Shown here: one piece after another, positions 50,569 through 59,904 of the stretch
Layout: every line of letters starts with the position of its first letter
Numbering within the stretch: the first letter of the stretch is position 1
Origin: Bacteroidota bacterium
GTDB lineage: Bacteria; Bacteroidota; Bacteroidia; Flavobacteriales; Weeksellaceae
DNA: 64,000 nucleotides
NCBI GenBank assembly: GCA_023423715.1
Contig: JAFAFC010000031.1
Coordinates: 68,804 to 132,803, forward strand
Reading direction: 5' to 3'
Position numbers and translations under genes: made by a program
The notes under the pieces: generated by a model
The model's input: only the letters and a program-made list of their open reading frames with translations
Told to the model about the DNA's origin: nothing
Database searches by the model: none

Positions 50569-52628
50569 TATGCTTTATTTTTCAAATAATGATAGGTTTC
50601 AATTTGGGAACGAATTTCTTTTTCGTTGTTTTTTACGTATTTATTTTGAAGTTTGGTATCCAAAATTCGAGCTTTCACATTGTCCTTTAGTTGAATGTCT
50701 AAAATATGTAATATTTCTTTCTTTAAATCTTTTTGGGTGATTTTTGCAGCTGCTTCAATTCGATAGTCTAAATTTCGGGTCATCCAATCCGCCGAAGAAA
50801 TATAAATATCTTCATTTCCTTTGTTGTAGAAATACATAATTCTTGCGTGCTCCAAATATTCATCAACAATAGAAATCGCTTGAATCTTTTTCTTGAATGT
50901 TTTTTGATTTACGGCACAGTAAATTCCTCGAACGATCAACTTAATTGTTACGCCTGCTGTTGCAGCTTCGTAGAGCTTTTTGATAAGTTCACGATCACTC
51001 AACGAGTTCACTTTAACAATCATTTCAGCTTTTTTGCCCGCTTTGGCTTCTTCAATTTCCTTATCTATATGATGCATGATTTTTTCACGCATAAATTGTG
51101 GGCAAACAACTAGCTTTTTGCAGGTTTTCAGGATTGGTAACGGATCTTCTTTTGGTTTTCTAAGAACGTTAAAAACTTTATTAATATCCGCCATGATGGT
51201 TCTATCAGACGTAAAAAGAAGTGAGTCGCCGTATATTTTTGCTGTTTTTTCGTTAAAATTTCCGGTGCTTACAAAACCATATTGCATCGTTTTGTTATTC
51301 ACCCGTTTCTTGATGACGCAAAGCTTAGCATGTACTTTTTTATTTGGTAAACCTGTTAAAACGGTAATGCCTTCCTCTTCCAAACGCTCTTTCCAAACTA
51401 AATTGGCTTCTTCATCAAAACGAGCACGAAGTTCAACCATAACCGCTACTTCCTTTCCATTACGAGCCGCATTGATTAAGGCATTGATTATTTTTGAATT
51501 GCTCGCCATTCGATAAGCAGTGAGCTGAATCGACTTTACATCAGGGTCCATCGCACTTTCACGCAGTAAATCAATTACAGGACGATAGTTGTGGTACGGA
51601 AAGGTTAATAATACGTCTTCCTTTAAAATGGTTTCTGTGATTCGGCTGTCATTAGGAAACTTTGGATGGTTGAATGATGTTCGCTCAACTGGTGCTTGTA
51701 TTCCTTTGAAAACGTCTGGAAAGTCCATAAAATGTTTGAAATTATGAATCTTTCCACCTGGAATAATGCTATCCTTTTTCGTTAAATTAAGTTTTCGAAT
51801 TAAGAATTCTAATAAAGCTTTATCAATATTTCTGTCGAATACAAAACGTGTTGGTTTCCCTTTACGACGGCTTTTGATGCCTTTTTCAATTTTTTGAGCG
51901 AGGTTGGTTCGGATGTCGTTATCCAAATCAAATTCGGCATCTTTGGTTACTTTGAATGCGTGCGCTTGAAAATCATCAAATCCAAAGAAATGGAAAATTT
52001 CAGGAAGCATAAAGGTGATTACATCTTCCAAAAGCATGACATTTTTTTCGCCATTTTCGGAAGGCAACAATACGAATCTTCCTACGAAACGCGATGGGAT
52101 TTCAATAATAGCAAAACTGCTTTGGTATAACCAGTCTTTTTTACGCATCGCAATTCCTAGATACAAACTTTTGTCGCGCAAATACGGCATTGGTTTGTTG
52201 TCATGAAGCAGGATAGGGATCACATTAGATTCCACCACTTCATCAAAATATTTTTTTACAAACTCCTTTTGTTTAGCGTTGAGGTTATTCGCCGTTTTAA
52301 TAAAAACGTGCTCTTTTTCCATCTCCTCCTGGATTTCTTTCCACGCTTTGTCGAAATCTCGCTGCTGATCAATAACAATTTCGTTAATCTGCTGTAGGAT
52401 TTTGGACGGTGGTTGAAAGAAGGATTCCGAAATGATTTTTTCTTTAAAATCCATTGCACGTTTCAAACCAGCTACACGAACTCGGAAAAATTCATCCAAA
52501 TTATTGGAAAAAATTCCTAGAAAGCGGATTCTTAAGTTCAGTGGAACGGTTTTGTCTTTGGCTTCCTGCATAACTCGTGCATTAAAGGCTAGCCAGGTGA
52601 TATCACGCGCATTAAATTCTTGTGCCAT
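50568..52628 (-). CDS. ppk1: Polyphosphate kinase 1
   Basis: This 686-residue PPK1 has the N domain (FNARDITWLAFNARVMQEA), head domain and two C-terminal PLD-like domains. The catalytic His is in GLPNKKVHAKLCVIKKR; ELRARFDEEANLVWKERLE and YGFVSTGNFNEKTAKIYGD are hallmark segments, and SADWMTRNLDYRIE is also typical. It polymerises ATP gamma-phosphate into polyphosphate at the membrane. Length matches the family. It precedes ppx on the same strand. The divergent neighbour is dnaK. Confidence 0.96.
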   Translation of the reverse strand: MAQEFNARDITWLAFNARVMQEAKDKTVPLNLRIRFLGIFSNNLDEFFRVRVAGLKRAMDFKEKIISESFFQPPSKILQQINEIVIDQQRDFDKAWKEIQEEMEKEHVFIKTANNLNAKQKEFVKKYFDEVVESNVIPILLHDNKPMPYLRDKSLYLGIAMRKKDWLYQSSFAIIEIPSRFVGRFVLLPSENGEKNVMLLEDVITFMLPEIFHFFGFDDFQAHAFKVTKDAEFDLDNDIRTNLAQKIEKGIKSRRKGKPTRFVFDRNIDKALLEFLIRKLNLTKKDSIIPGGKIHNFKHFMDFPDVFKGIQAPVERTSFNHPKFPNDSRITETILKEDVLLTFPYHNYRPVIDLLRESAMDPDVKSIQLTAYRMASNSKIINALINAARNGKEVAVMVELRARFDEEANLVWKERLEEEGITVLTGLPNKKVHAKLCVIKKRVNNKTMQYGFVSTGNFNEKTAKIYGDSLLFTSDRTIMADINKVFNVLRKPKEDPLPILKTCKKLVVCPQFMREKIMHHIDKEIEEAKAGKKAEMIVKVNSLSDRELIKKLYEAATAGVTIKLIVRGIYCAVNQKTFKKKIQAISIVDEYLEHARIMYFYNKGNEDIYISSADWMTRNLDYRIEAAAKITQKDLKKEILHILDIQLKDNVKARILDTKLQNKYVKNNEKEIRSQIETYHYLKNKA

Positions 52629-52739
52629 TCGGGTACGTATGTTTTTCTCAAAAATAGAGATTTCTAGGCGTAATTGGAAGGTTCTAATATTAACAATATG
52701 AAAATTTGAAAGAATGTCATACTAGAAAATCCTAATTCT

Positions 52740-52794
52740 GACAATTGTCTCTACATTTTAAATTAATCTTAAAGGGAAAGTGTCAATTTGTCAC
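52740..52794. promoter_or_regulatory. Two related palindromes upstream of dnaK
   Basis: GACAATTGTC at 52740-52749 is a perfect 10-base palindrome. GTGtCAAtTTGtCAC at 52780-52794 is symmetric at 12 of 15 positions and shares the CAA-TTG core. They lie about 38 bases apart (centre to centre about 42) in the ppk1-dnaK interval of 253 bases. They may be binding sites for a regulator of dnaK or ppk1. No CIRCE element is visible. Confidence 0.4.
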
Positions 52795-52881
52795 TTTTTT
52801 GCTTGTTTTGGCTCGTGGTATAAATCTTGAGCAGTAGAAACCAAATTCAATAATTAATTAAAATAAAAATACATATATATT

Positions 52882-54777
52882 ATGAGCAAAATAATCGGAA
52901 TTGACTTAGGGACAACCAACTCTTGCGTTGCAGTAATGGAAGGTAAAGATCCTGTAGTTATCCCTAACGCAGAAGGGAAAAGAACAACTCCATCTATTGT
53001 AGCATTTACTGAAGATGGCGAAAGAAAAGTAGGTGATCCTGCAAAAAGACAAGCAGTAACTAACCCTACAAAAACAGTTTACTCAATCAAAAGATTTATC
53101 GGAACGCACTTCAAAGATGACGCTTCAGAAATCACAAGAGTACCTTACAAAGTAGTTGCTGGACCAAACGATACTGTAAAAGTAAAAATCGACGATAGAG
53201 AATATACACCTCAAGAAATCTCTGCTATGACTCTTCAAAAAATGAAGAAAACAGCTGAAGATTATTTAGGTCAAGAAGTTACTAGAGCGGTAATTACGGT
53301 TCCTGCATACTTTAACGATGCACAAAGACAAGCTACTAAAGAAGCTGGAGAAATCGCAGGTCTTAAAGTAGAAAGAATTATCAACGAACCAACAGCTGCA
53401 GCTTTAGCTTACGGTCTTGATAAAGCACATAAAGATCAAAAAATCGCAGTTTATGACCTTGGTGGTGGTACTTTCGATATCTCAATCCTTGATTTAGGTG
53501 ACGGTGTATTCGAAGTATTGTCAACAAACGGAGATACGCACCTTGGTGGTGACGACTTCGATGATGTGATCATTAACTGGCTGGCTGACGAATTTAAAGC
53601 GGAAGAAGGAGTTGACCTTAAAGCTGATCCAATCGCATTACAAAGATTGAAAGAAGCTGCTGAAAAAGCAAAAGTAGAATTATCTTCTTCAACTCAAACA
53701 GAAATCAACTTGCCATATATCACAGCAACGGCTTCTGGACCAAAACACTTAGTTAAATCTTTAACAAGAGCGAAGTTCGAGCAATTATCTGCTGATTTGG
53801 TAAGAAGATCAATGGAGCCTTGTAAAAAAGCTTTATCTGATGCTGGTTTATCTACATCTGATATTGATGAAGTTATCCTAGTTGGTGGTTCTACAAGAAT
53901 CCCAATTATCCAAGAAGAAGTTGAAAAATTCTTCGGTAAAAAGCCTTCAAAAGGAGTTAACCCAGACGAAGTTGTAGCTATTGGTGCTGCAATCCAAGGT
54001 GGAGTTTTAACAGGTGATGTTAAAGACGTACTTTTATTAGACGTTACGCCACTTTCTTTAGGTATCGAAACGATGGGTTCTGTGTTCACTAAACTAATTG
54101 ATGCGAATACAACGATCCCAACTAAAAAATCTGAAGTTTTCTCTACAGCGTCTGACAATCAGCCTGCAGTAAGCATCAGAGTTGGACAAGGTGAAAGACC
54201 AATGTTCAACGATAACAAAGAAATCGGTAAATTCGACTTACAAGATATTCCACCAGCGCCAAGAGGAGTTCCTCAAATCGAAGTAACTTTCGATATCGAT
54301 GCAAACGGTATCTTGAGTGTTTCTGCAAAAGATAAAGGAACTGGTAAAGAGCAATCGATTAAAATCCAAGCTTCTTCAGGTCTTTCTGATGCAGAAATCG
54401 AAAGAATGAAGCGTGAAGCTGAAGAAAATGCTTCTGCTGATGCTAAGAAAAAAGAAGAAGTTGAGGTTTACAACAAAGCAGATGGATTAATCTTCCAAAC
54501 TGAAAAGCAATTGAAAGAGTTTGGTGACAAACTTTCAGCTGACAAAAAAGCTGCAGTAGAAACTGCCGCAGCAGAATTGAAAGTAGCTTTCGATGCTAAA
54601 GATTTTGACGCTACAAAAGCAAAAACTGAAGCTCTAGACGCTGCATGGATGGCTGCTTCAGAAGAAATGTACGCTCAAGGTCAACAAGCAGGACCAGATG
54701 CTGGACAACAGCAAGGAGGTGCTGCTAACGGCGGTGCAGACGATGTTCAGGATGCTGACTTCGAAGAAGTAAAATAA
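52882..54777 (+). CDS. dnaK: Molecular chaperone DnaK (Hsp70)
   Basis: This 631-residue Hsp70 has the ATPase domain with [17 protein letters not shown], the [14 protein letters not shown] and [14 protein letters not shown] segments, the substrate-binding domain with [22 protein letters not shown], and a lid ending with the Gly/Gln-rich tail and [12 protein letters not shown], matching the conserved DnaK C-terminus. Codon use is biased and regular (ATC, CTT, GAA), as for a highly expressed gene. It folds proteins with DnaJ and GrpE, whose genes are not adjacent. The terminator at 54810 closes the gene, and accessory DNA begins right after. Confidence 0.98.
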   Translation: MSKIIGIDLGTTNSCVAVMEGKDPVVIPNAEGKRTTPSIVAFTEDGERKVGDPAKRQAVTNPTKTVYSIKRFIGTHFKDDASEITRVPYKVVAGPNDTVKVKIDDREYTPQEISAMTLQKMKKTAEDYLGQEVTRAVITVPAYFNDAQRQATKEAGEIAGLKVERIINEPTAAALAYGLDKAHKDQKIAVYDLGGGTFDISILDLGDGVFEVLSTNGDTHLGGDDFDDVIINWLADEFKAEEGVDLKADPIALQRLKEAAEKAKVELSSSTQTEINLPYITATASGPKHLVKSLTRAKFEQLSADLVRRSMEPCKKALSDAGLSTSDIDEVILVGGSTRIPIIQEEVEKFFGKKPSKGVNPDEVVAIGAAIQGGVLTGDVKDVLLLDVTPLSLGIETMGSVFTKLIDANTTIPTKKSEVFSTASDNQPAVSIRVGQGERPMFNDNKEIGKFDLQDIPPAPRGVPQIEVTFDIDANGILSVSAKDKGTGKEQSIKIQASSGLSDAEIERMKREAEENASADAKKKEEVEVYNKADGLIFQTEKQLKEFGDKLSADKKAAVETAAAELKVAFDAKDFDATKAKTEALDAAWMAASEEMYAQGQQAGPDAGQQQGGAANGGADDVQDADFEEVK

Positions 54778-54809
54778 TTATCGATTAGAAACGATTACAA
54801 ATAATTATT

Positions 54810-54847
54810 AAATCGCTGTAAATATTTAGTTTACAGCGATTTTTTTT
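54810..54847 (+). terminator. Intrinsic terminator of dnaK
   Basis: AAATCGCTGTAAA (54810-54822) pairs with TTTACAGCGATTT (54830-54842) and T residues follow. It is 32 bases after the dnaK stop and also marks the left border of the accessory region. Confidence 0.9.
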
Positions 54848-54893
54848 GTTTGTTTGTTTTTGAAATTAATCTTAAATATTCGAATTTAATTAT

Positions 54894-54970
54894 ATATTTG
54901 TATCATATTTGTACCGCGCGCTAATTGAAGACAATGTGCGCCTTATTATGTCTTAATACGTCTTATTTTG
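54894..54970. repeat. Two short tandem-repeat clusters upstream of the integrase module
   Basis: ATATTTGTATC (54894-54904) is followed directly by ATATTTGTACC (54905-54915), an 11-base tandem with one mismatch. Further on, three consecutive 10-base units occupy 54941-54970, each fitting YCTTAWTWYG (last unit TCTTATTTTG). Between them lies a GC-rich patch (GTACCGCGCGC). Helical-period repeats before a recombinase gene resemble arm-type or excisionase sites. TATATTTG at 54893-54900 could also be a -7 box. Confidence 0.5.
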
Positions 54971-55003
54971 TTTAAAACATGATGAAATTAATAAAGTTAC
55001 AGC

Positions 55004-55561
55004 ATGGGGTTTAGTAAATTGAAGATTCCAAAAATATGCGAGCAATGTGACGAGCCTTTTGAAGCTAAGACACTTACGACTGTATATTGCAGTAAAAGTT
55101 GTGCTAACAAATCAGCTAGGCTTCGGGTGAAAAAAAATAAAGAAGAGGAAGAGCGAAAATCTTTGTTAGAAAAAACTAAGGATAAGATATTAGAAATTCA
55201 GACAAGACCTTATCTTTCCGTATCAGAGGCTACTATTCTTTATGGTGTGTCGAAAGATACCATTAGACGGTTAATTAACAAAAATGTAATTCCCGCTTAT
55301 AATTTAGGAGAAAGATTAACACGTATAAACAGAGATCATTTGGATGCTTTGTTTAAAGAGGTTCCAAAAGTTACTAAATACAATAATGCAATTAAGGAAT
55401 TTAACATAGAAGATTGTTACACATTATCTGAAGTGACAGAAAAATATAATGCTAACCCATCCACAGTCAGTAACGCAATTGAAAAATTTAATATTCCTAA
55501 AAAGAAAATTGGAAGTTATGTATATGTTCCAAAGGAAATGATAAATAAAATTTTCGGTTAA
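55004..55561 (+). CDS. Zinc-ribbon/HTH DNA-binding protein of the integrase module
   Basis: This 185-residue protein starts with a four-cysteine zinc-ribbon-like motif (C12, C15, C29, C33: ICEQCDEPF and VYCSKSCANK). A charged helix (about 40-65) leads to a MerR/excisionase-type HTH (about 72-115: YLSVSEATILYGVSKDTIRRLINKNVIPAYNLGERLTRINRDHL). A second similar HTH follows (about 137-180: YTLSEVTEKYNANPSTVSNAIEKFNIP). It sits 12 bases before a tyrosine recombinase gene and probably serves as its directionality factor or regulator. Confidence 0.82.
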   Translation: MGFSKLKIPKICEQCDEPFEAKTLTTVYCSKSCANKSARLRVKKNKEEEERKSLLEKTKDKILEIQTRPYLSVSEATILYGVSKDTIRRLINKNVIPAYNLGERLTRINRDHLDALFKEVPKVTKYNNAIKEFNIEDCYTLSEVTEKYNANPSTVSNAIEKFNIPKKKIGSYVYVPKEMINKIFG

Positions 55562-55573
55562 TTAGAAATACAA

Positions 55574-56809
55574 ATGATGAAAACAAAAGTAACCGTGCGA
55601 CTTCGTAAAGCTGAGGATCGAAAAGAATGGTATGTTTATCTTGAAAGCTATCCAGTTTATAAGGACGGTAATAAGAAACCACAGCGAATAAGAGACTATA
55701 TCAATAGGACTGTTTCAACAGTTGTTTTTGATAAAAAAAGACCTGCTAAAACTACGGTAAATGGAATAACATTCAAGCCTAAGAGAGATGACAATGGTAT
55801 CATCGTTTGCTCAGGTGATAACGATAAGGAAGTTTTATTGTATGCAGACTCTTTGAGAAAGCTAAAGCAAAGAGAATACGATGCGGAAATCCTTTATTCA
55901 GATAGAGAAAAGGAGCAGGTTGATCTTATTGAAAAATCTCATCAAAATTTCATCAAATATTTCCAAGCGGTCAGCAAAAAAAGACATCAGCGAAGTTCTT
56001 CTTCTATACAAACCAATTGGCAAAGAACAAATGAATTTTTAAAAATGTTTGCAGGAGAAAATCTAATTTTTTCCCAAGTTGATTTGAAGTTTTGTGAAAA
56101 TTTTAAGTTGTTTCTTCTTAATGCACCAAGGGGTGGGAACAAAAAAGGAAAACTGGCGCACAATACGGCAGCGACTTACTTTTCAATATTTAAGGCTTTA
56201 CTGAAGCAAGCGTTTATAGATGGTTATTATTCATCCGATTTAGCCAGTAAGTTTAAAGGAATTGCAGAGAAAGAAACTCGTAGGGAATATCTTACTCTGG
56301 AGGAATTAAATTTATTAGTTAATACACCCATCTCTAATCAAATAATTAAATCTGCTGCAATTTTTTCGGCCTTAACAGGTTTTCGCCACAGCGATATTAA
56401 AAAATTAAAGTGGAAAGAAATAAAAATTGAAAGTGGTTCACCAAGAGTACATTTTGATCAACAAAAAACAAAAGGTGTTGAATATATGCCTATTTCTAAT
56501 CAAGCGTTGCAAATCTGTGGAGAAAGAGGCGGTAATGAAGAATTGGTTTTCTCTGGATTGCCAGATGCGCAATATATCTCACGTCCATTAAAAAACTGGA
56601 TCAAAAGTTCTGGAATTACAAAAGATTTGAGTTTCCATGGATTTCGCCATACCTACGCAACACTTCAAATAAATAATGGTACAGATATTTTCACTTTAAG
56701 TAAAATGCTAGGACATAAAAGTGTTAAAACCACTTTGGTTTATTCCCACATACTAGATGAAAAGAAAAATAAAGCAGCAAAAGTTATTGAATTACAATCA
56801 TTAAAATAA
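55574..56809 (+). CDS. Tyrosine recombinase/integrase
   Basis: This 411-residue site-specific recombinase has an N-terminal arm-binding-like region (1-110), a SAM-like core-binding domain (about 120-215) and a catalytic domain with all conserved residues: R271 (LTGFRHSDIKKL), K298 region (QQKTKG), H355 and R358 (HGFRHTYA), H381 (LGHKSV) and the nucleophile Y390 (LVYSHILDEKK). The domain order is that of Bacteroidota genomic-island and conjugative-transposon integrases. Its neighbours are the HTH gene and an unknown membrane protein, and the left end abuts the dnaK terminator. No att duplication was found by eye. Confidence 0.95.
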   Translation: MMKTKVTVRLRKAEDRKEWYVYLESYPVYKDGNKKPQRIRDYINRTVSTVVFDKKRPAKTTVNGITFKPKRDDNGIIVCSGDNDKEVLLYADSLRKLKQREYDAEILYSDREKEQVDLIEKSHQNFIKYFQAVSKKRHQRSSSSIQTNWQRTNEFLKMFAGENLIFSQVDLKFCENFKLFLLNAPRGGNKKGKLAHNTAATYFSIFKALLKQAFIDGYYSSDLASKFKGIAEKETRREYLTLEELNLLVNTPISNQIIKSAAIFSALTGFRHSDIKKLKWKEIKIESGSPRVHFDQQKTKGVEYMPISNQALQICGERGGNEELVFSGLPDAQYISRPLKNWIKSSGITKDLSFHGFRHTYATLQINNGTDIFTLSKMLGHKSVKTTLVYSHILDEKKNKAAKVIELQSLK

Positions 56810-56828
56810 TAATGCAGAAAAGACACAA

Positions 56829-57788
56829 ATGAACATTAATTTATTTTTATCAAACAACAAATACAAGATTTTCAGAAATCTACCTGTTGTACTGGTTATT
56901 TTAGTCTATGCGGAGTTGTATCGATTAAAATTGTCTGAACACACACTTAATGATTTTTCTCCTCTGGTTTTATATATAGTATTTTCATCAATCTTAATTT
57001 TCTTGTATATGTTTGTGAGAATTTGTATTGATACTGGTATTATATTGAATCATAGATATATACGTGCTAAGGAAAAATGTAGAAATACTTTACCGTCTAA
57101 TGCGAATTCAATAATTAATCAGATAGAGACGTCTGAAAATGCTAAGGTTAAAGATAGTAGTTACGAAAGCGAAAATACGATCAATGATAAAAAATTAAAT
57201 ACAGTAGTAAACTATGCAAATAAAATGTTTGCAGCAAACTTGGAATCTGAGGATACAGAGGAATTAAAATACTCTCAAATAACTTGTAAGATCGAGGAGT
57301 TTGAAGACGTAATACTTAAATCTATTCGTTGTGAAATTGAATATGTTAATATTGATAAAAAATTAGTTACAGTATTAAATTATGCTAAAGCAGTATGTGG
57401 AGAAAGCTTTGAACCTGAAGGTTTTCAGAATCTAGAAGATGCGATTTCAGCGTATCATAATAAAAAGATTAATTATGAAGAAATGACTTCTATTAATATT
57501 ACCAAGAACGAAGGTATTCCACAGTTAAAACTTAAACATTTTCAGCAATTTTGGTGGAATATTTATAATTTTTATGGTAGAGATCATTTATTACAAGACA
57601 TCGCCGCAGGTTATATACAGTATTTATTAGAGGGTGTATATCCTAAAACTTTTGAAAAAAGAGATTATATAAGGAAGCATATGTCTGCTAAAGTGTTGCA
57701 TGGTCCAATCGTACGAGACGAAAATCTTAATAAATATTATTACCTGAAAAATATAGAGTTAAGCAAAATTGTATTTGTCAAGAATTAA
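56829..57788 (+). CDS. Membrane protein of unknown function with internal duplication
   Basis: This 319-residue protein has two membrane helices near its N-terminus (about 17-37 and 45-68) and a soluble C-terminal part. Residues about 119-150 (DKKLNTVVNYANKMFAANLE and following) and about 176-209 (DKKLVTVLNYAKAVCGESFE and following) are an imperfect internal repeat, each forming a likely helical hairpin. The end is aromatic and basic (YYYLKNIELSKIVFVKN). I do not recognise a family. It starts 19 bases after the integrase stop and is probably in the same transcript, making it the cargo or a helper of the element. Confidence 0.7.
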   Translation: MNINLFLSNNKYKIFRNLPVVLVILVYAELYRLKLSEHTLNDFSPLVLYIVFSSILIFLYMFVRICIDTGIILNHRYIRAKEKCRNTLPSNANSIINQIETSENAKVKDSSYESENTINDKKLNTVVNYANKMFAANLESEDTEELKYSQITCKIEEFEDVILKSIRCEIEYVNIDKKLVTVLNYAKAVCGESFEPEGFQNLEDAISAYHNKKINYEEMTSINITKNEGIPQLKLKHFQQFWWNIYNFYGRDHLLQDIAAGYIQYLLEGVYPKTFEKRDYIRKHMSAKVLHGPIVRDENLNKYYYLKNIELSKIVFVKN

Positions 57789-58014
57789 TCTGACTGTTTT
57801 TATCAAATTTAATGTACCTCATCTTTTCGTATTCAATAAATTTAATTATTTTAGATTCTGCAAAGGCAAAAAGTCTTTTGATATAAGACTGAATGTGTAA
57901 TTGATCATTGGCCTTTCAAGGTGGTGAAGAGTTGGTATATTTTATTCTTGATAATGAGCTGGTTGTTGATTCTGTATTCTCAGTTATAGACCTATTATAC
58001 CCTATTAAATTTAT
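57789..58014. other. Gene-free interval right of the integrase module
   Basis: No gene is seen. A small dyad AGTCTT-N7-AAGACT lies at 57872-57890, a possible hairpin or recombination site. The promoter of the next gene begins at 58015. Confidence 0.4.
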
Positions 58015-58046
58015 TTGAGTGGTGTAAAATTATTCTTGTATTTTTG
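58015..58046 (+). promoter_or_regulatory. Bacteroidota-type promoter for the TPR-AraC regulator
   Basis: TTG at 58015-58017, a 21-base spacer and TATTTTTG at 58039-58046 fit the consensus with a slightly long spacer. Transcription would begin near 58053, about 14 bases before the ATG. Confidence 0.58.
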
Positions 58047-58066
58047 TGACCTAAAAGCTAATAAAA

Positions 58067-59620
58067 ATGACGATAAATAGAAAAATTTGTTTATTACTAT
58101 TTTTCATTTGCTCCCTATTTACTTTTTCTCAACAAAAAATAAATCAACAGAAAAGGATTATTTTTGATTCATTAGAGAAAAGAAAGCTTACCAACGCGTC
58201 CGTGATCTTCAATAATGGTAAGGAGATGCTTAAATATGCACAAACTGATGTAGATTTCGCGCGGGCTTATCTCGTAATGGGTGATGGAAAGTACAAAGAT
58301 GGAGATTTTTTTGCTGCTATAAAGCTATTTGAAAAAGCAGATAACTACGCAAAAAAAACTTCAAATTCAAGAGATTTACAAATTGGCATTAATGCCCTTT
58401 TAATGTATAGTTATCGTTATGCAGGTTTAACTACTGAATCAGATGCTGTGTTGAGCAGAATTAATGCGCTAGCCAATTTACAAGATGACGGCGAAGCTGC
58501 TCAGGTTTTACAGGCGACGGCAACAGCTCATGAGATTGATGCAAACTTTTGTAAAGCAATACCTTATAGAGAAAAAGAACTTGATCTTTACCAGAATCAT
58601 TTTATATTTAATGATGAAATTCAAAAGAAATCAATTCTCATTTTTGCCAATACGCACATGGCATTTCTCCAGATAAAATGTGGAAATCATGATAATGCAG
58701 TAAAAAAAATAAACATAGTAGAGGGTATTTATAGGAATCTAGGTGAAAAGAAACCAGCCTATTATATTGAGAATTACTATTTGGTAAAAGCTCTAATTTC
58801 TTTATCTGAAAAGGAGTATACTAAAGCTAAAGTATGGTTTGAAAGATCCTATGAAAGTGCTAAGCAAACCCAAAATAAGGCGACGATAAAGAAAATTCTT
58901 ATCGAGATGCAAAAGAGTGGAGTTTTTGAGACTGTTTCGGAAAAGAACAAAATTTATGAAGCATTGATCCACATTCAGAACTTCCAGACGGAAGTGACAA
59001 AACAGACTGCTGAAAATGAAATTCTTAAGAAAAATGAAATATTAAAAAAAGAAAGAAAAAACCTGATTGTTTATACCAGTATTTCGGTTGCTTTGTTTCT
59101 CGTACTTATGTTGGCGATTATTTATTTAAAAAAACGAAACCAGAAGATTTATACAAACTATCTTAAACTTATTAAGGAAACAGAACTTAAAGTAGAACAA
59201 AAAAAAGAACTAATTCCTGAGGGGTTTTCTTCAAAGCAAGAAGGTATAGATGTAGATACTGAAATACAAGAACGAGAAAATAGTATTGTAAAGCAGCTCT
59301 CTCAATTAGAGGATAAATTATTCTTCACAGACAAAAATATGTCGGCGACCCAATTAGCCGCTATGTTAAAAGTAACTCCTAGAAATTTGAGTTATATCCT
59401 AAAGAAATACAGGAATGATGATTTTTATAATTATTTGAACAATTTACGAGTGGATTATTTTATTCGAATTTTGAAAGAGAATACGAAATATCGAAATTAT
59501 AAAATAGCTGTTCTTTCTGATATGTGTGGCTACAATTCATACAGTCAATTTGCGGTTAATTTCAAAGCGAAGACAAAAATATCTCCCTCACAATTTATTT
59601 CATTACTTCAGAAAGAGTAG
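58067..59620 (+). CDS. Membrane-anchored TPR protein with AraC-type HTH
   Basis: This 517-residue regulator has a signal peptide (ending near TFSQ), a periplasmic TPR-like domain (about 30-300), a coiled coil with EILKKNEILKKERKN (about 318-335), one membrane helix (LIVYTSISVALFLVLMLAIIYL) and a cytoplasmic C-terminal HTH_18 domain (about 420-515). In the HTH, MSATQLAAMLKVTPRNLSYILKKYRNDDFYNYLNNLRVDYFI and MCGYNSYSQFAVNFKAKTKISPSQFI match both AraC helices. Proteins of this design are frequent in Flavobacteriia and couple an envelope signal to transcription. It lies directly upstream of the exported VGIGT-type gene cluster on the same strand, a plausible target. Confidence 0.88.
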   Translation: MTINRKICLLLFFICSLFTFSQQKINQQKRIIFDSLEKRKLTNASVIFNNGKEMLKYAQTDVDFARAYLVMGDGKYKDGDFFAAIKLFEKADNYAKKTSNSRDLQIGINALLMYSYRYAGLTTESDAVLSRINALANLQDDGEAAQVLQATATAHEIDANFCKAIPYREKELDLYQNHFIFNDEIQKKSILIFANTHMAFLQIKCGNHDNAVKKINIVEGIYRNLGEKKPAYYIENYYLVKALISLSEKEYTKAKVWFERSYESAKQTQNKATIKKILIEMQKSGVFETVSEKNKIYEALIHIQNFQTEVTKQTAENEILKKNEILKKERKNLIVYTSISVALFLVLMLAIIYLKKRNQKIYTNYLKLIKETELKVEQKKELIPEGFSSKQEGIDVDTEIQERENSIVKQLSQLEDKLFFTDKNMSATQLAAMLKVTPRNLSYILKKYRNDDFYNYLNNLRVDYFIRILKENTKYRNYKIAVLSDMCGYNSYSQFAVNFKAKTKISPSQFISLLQKE

Positions 59621-59904
59621 AATTACATTATTTTTGGTATTGACTCTTCAATTTTCAATGAAAGATATACAATTTTCAAAAAAATAATGTTCTAGGAAAC
59701 AAAGAAAAAGGGTAATTTAAAGAACGGTCATTCCCATTCCCTAAAAAGACATTTTACAATTTTTAACATCTGATATACAGCGTTGTATGTTTTTTTGATA
59801 TATAAGGGTAAACGCTCAAACTTATATATTATTCTTTTATTTTCACATTGAATAGTTTCTCTTTGTGTCGTAAATCATTTTCGTGAATTACGTTCAAAAA
59901 CACA

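Noticed and set aside
52780..52815. A sigma-54 promoter upstream of dnaK (TGTCAC ... TTGCT)
   Set aside because: The GT/GC spacing is one base short and the GG is changed; sigma-54 promoters do not tolerate this spacing.
53694..54158. A 154-codon open frame antisense to dnaK
   Set aside because: It is a by-product of the biased codon use of dnaK; no start context, no recognisable domain, and dnaK itself is beyond doubt.
54890..55003. A CTnDOT-type attachment core (GTAnnTTTGC) next to the integrase
   Set aside because: No exact match was found; GTATCATATTTG only resembles it loosely and is better read as a tandem repeat or promoter box.
54778..57788. A duplicated dnaK 3' end marking an attL/attR pair
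   Set aside because: I searched by eye for the terminator sequence further right and saw no second copy within the window.
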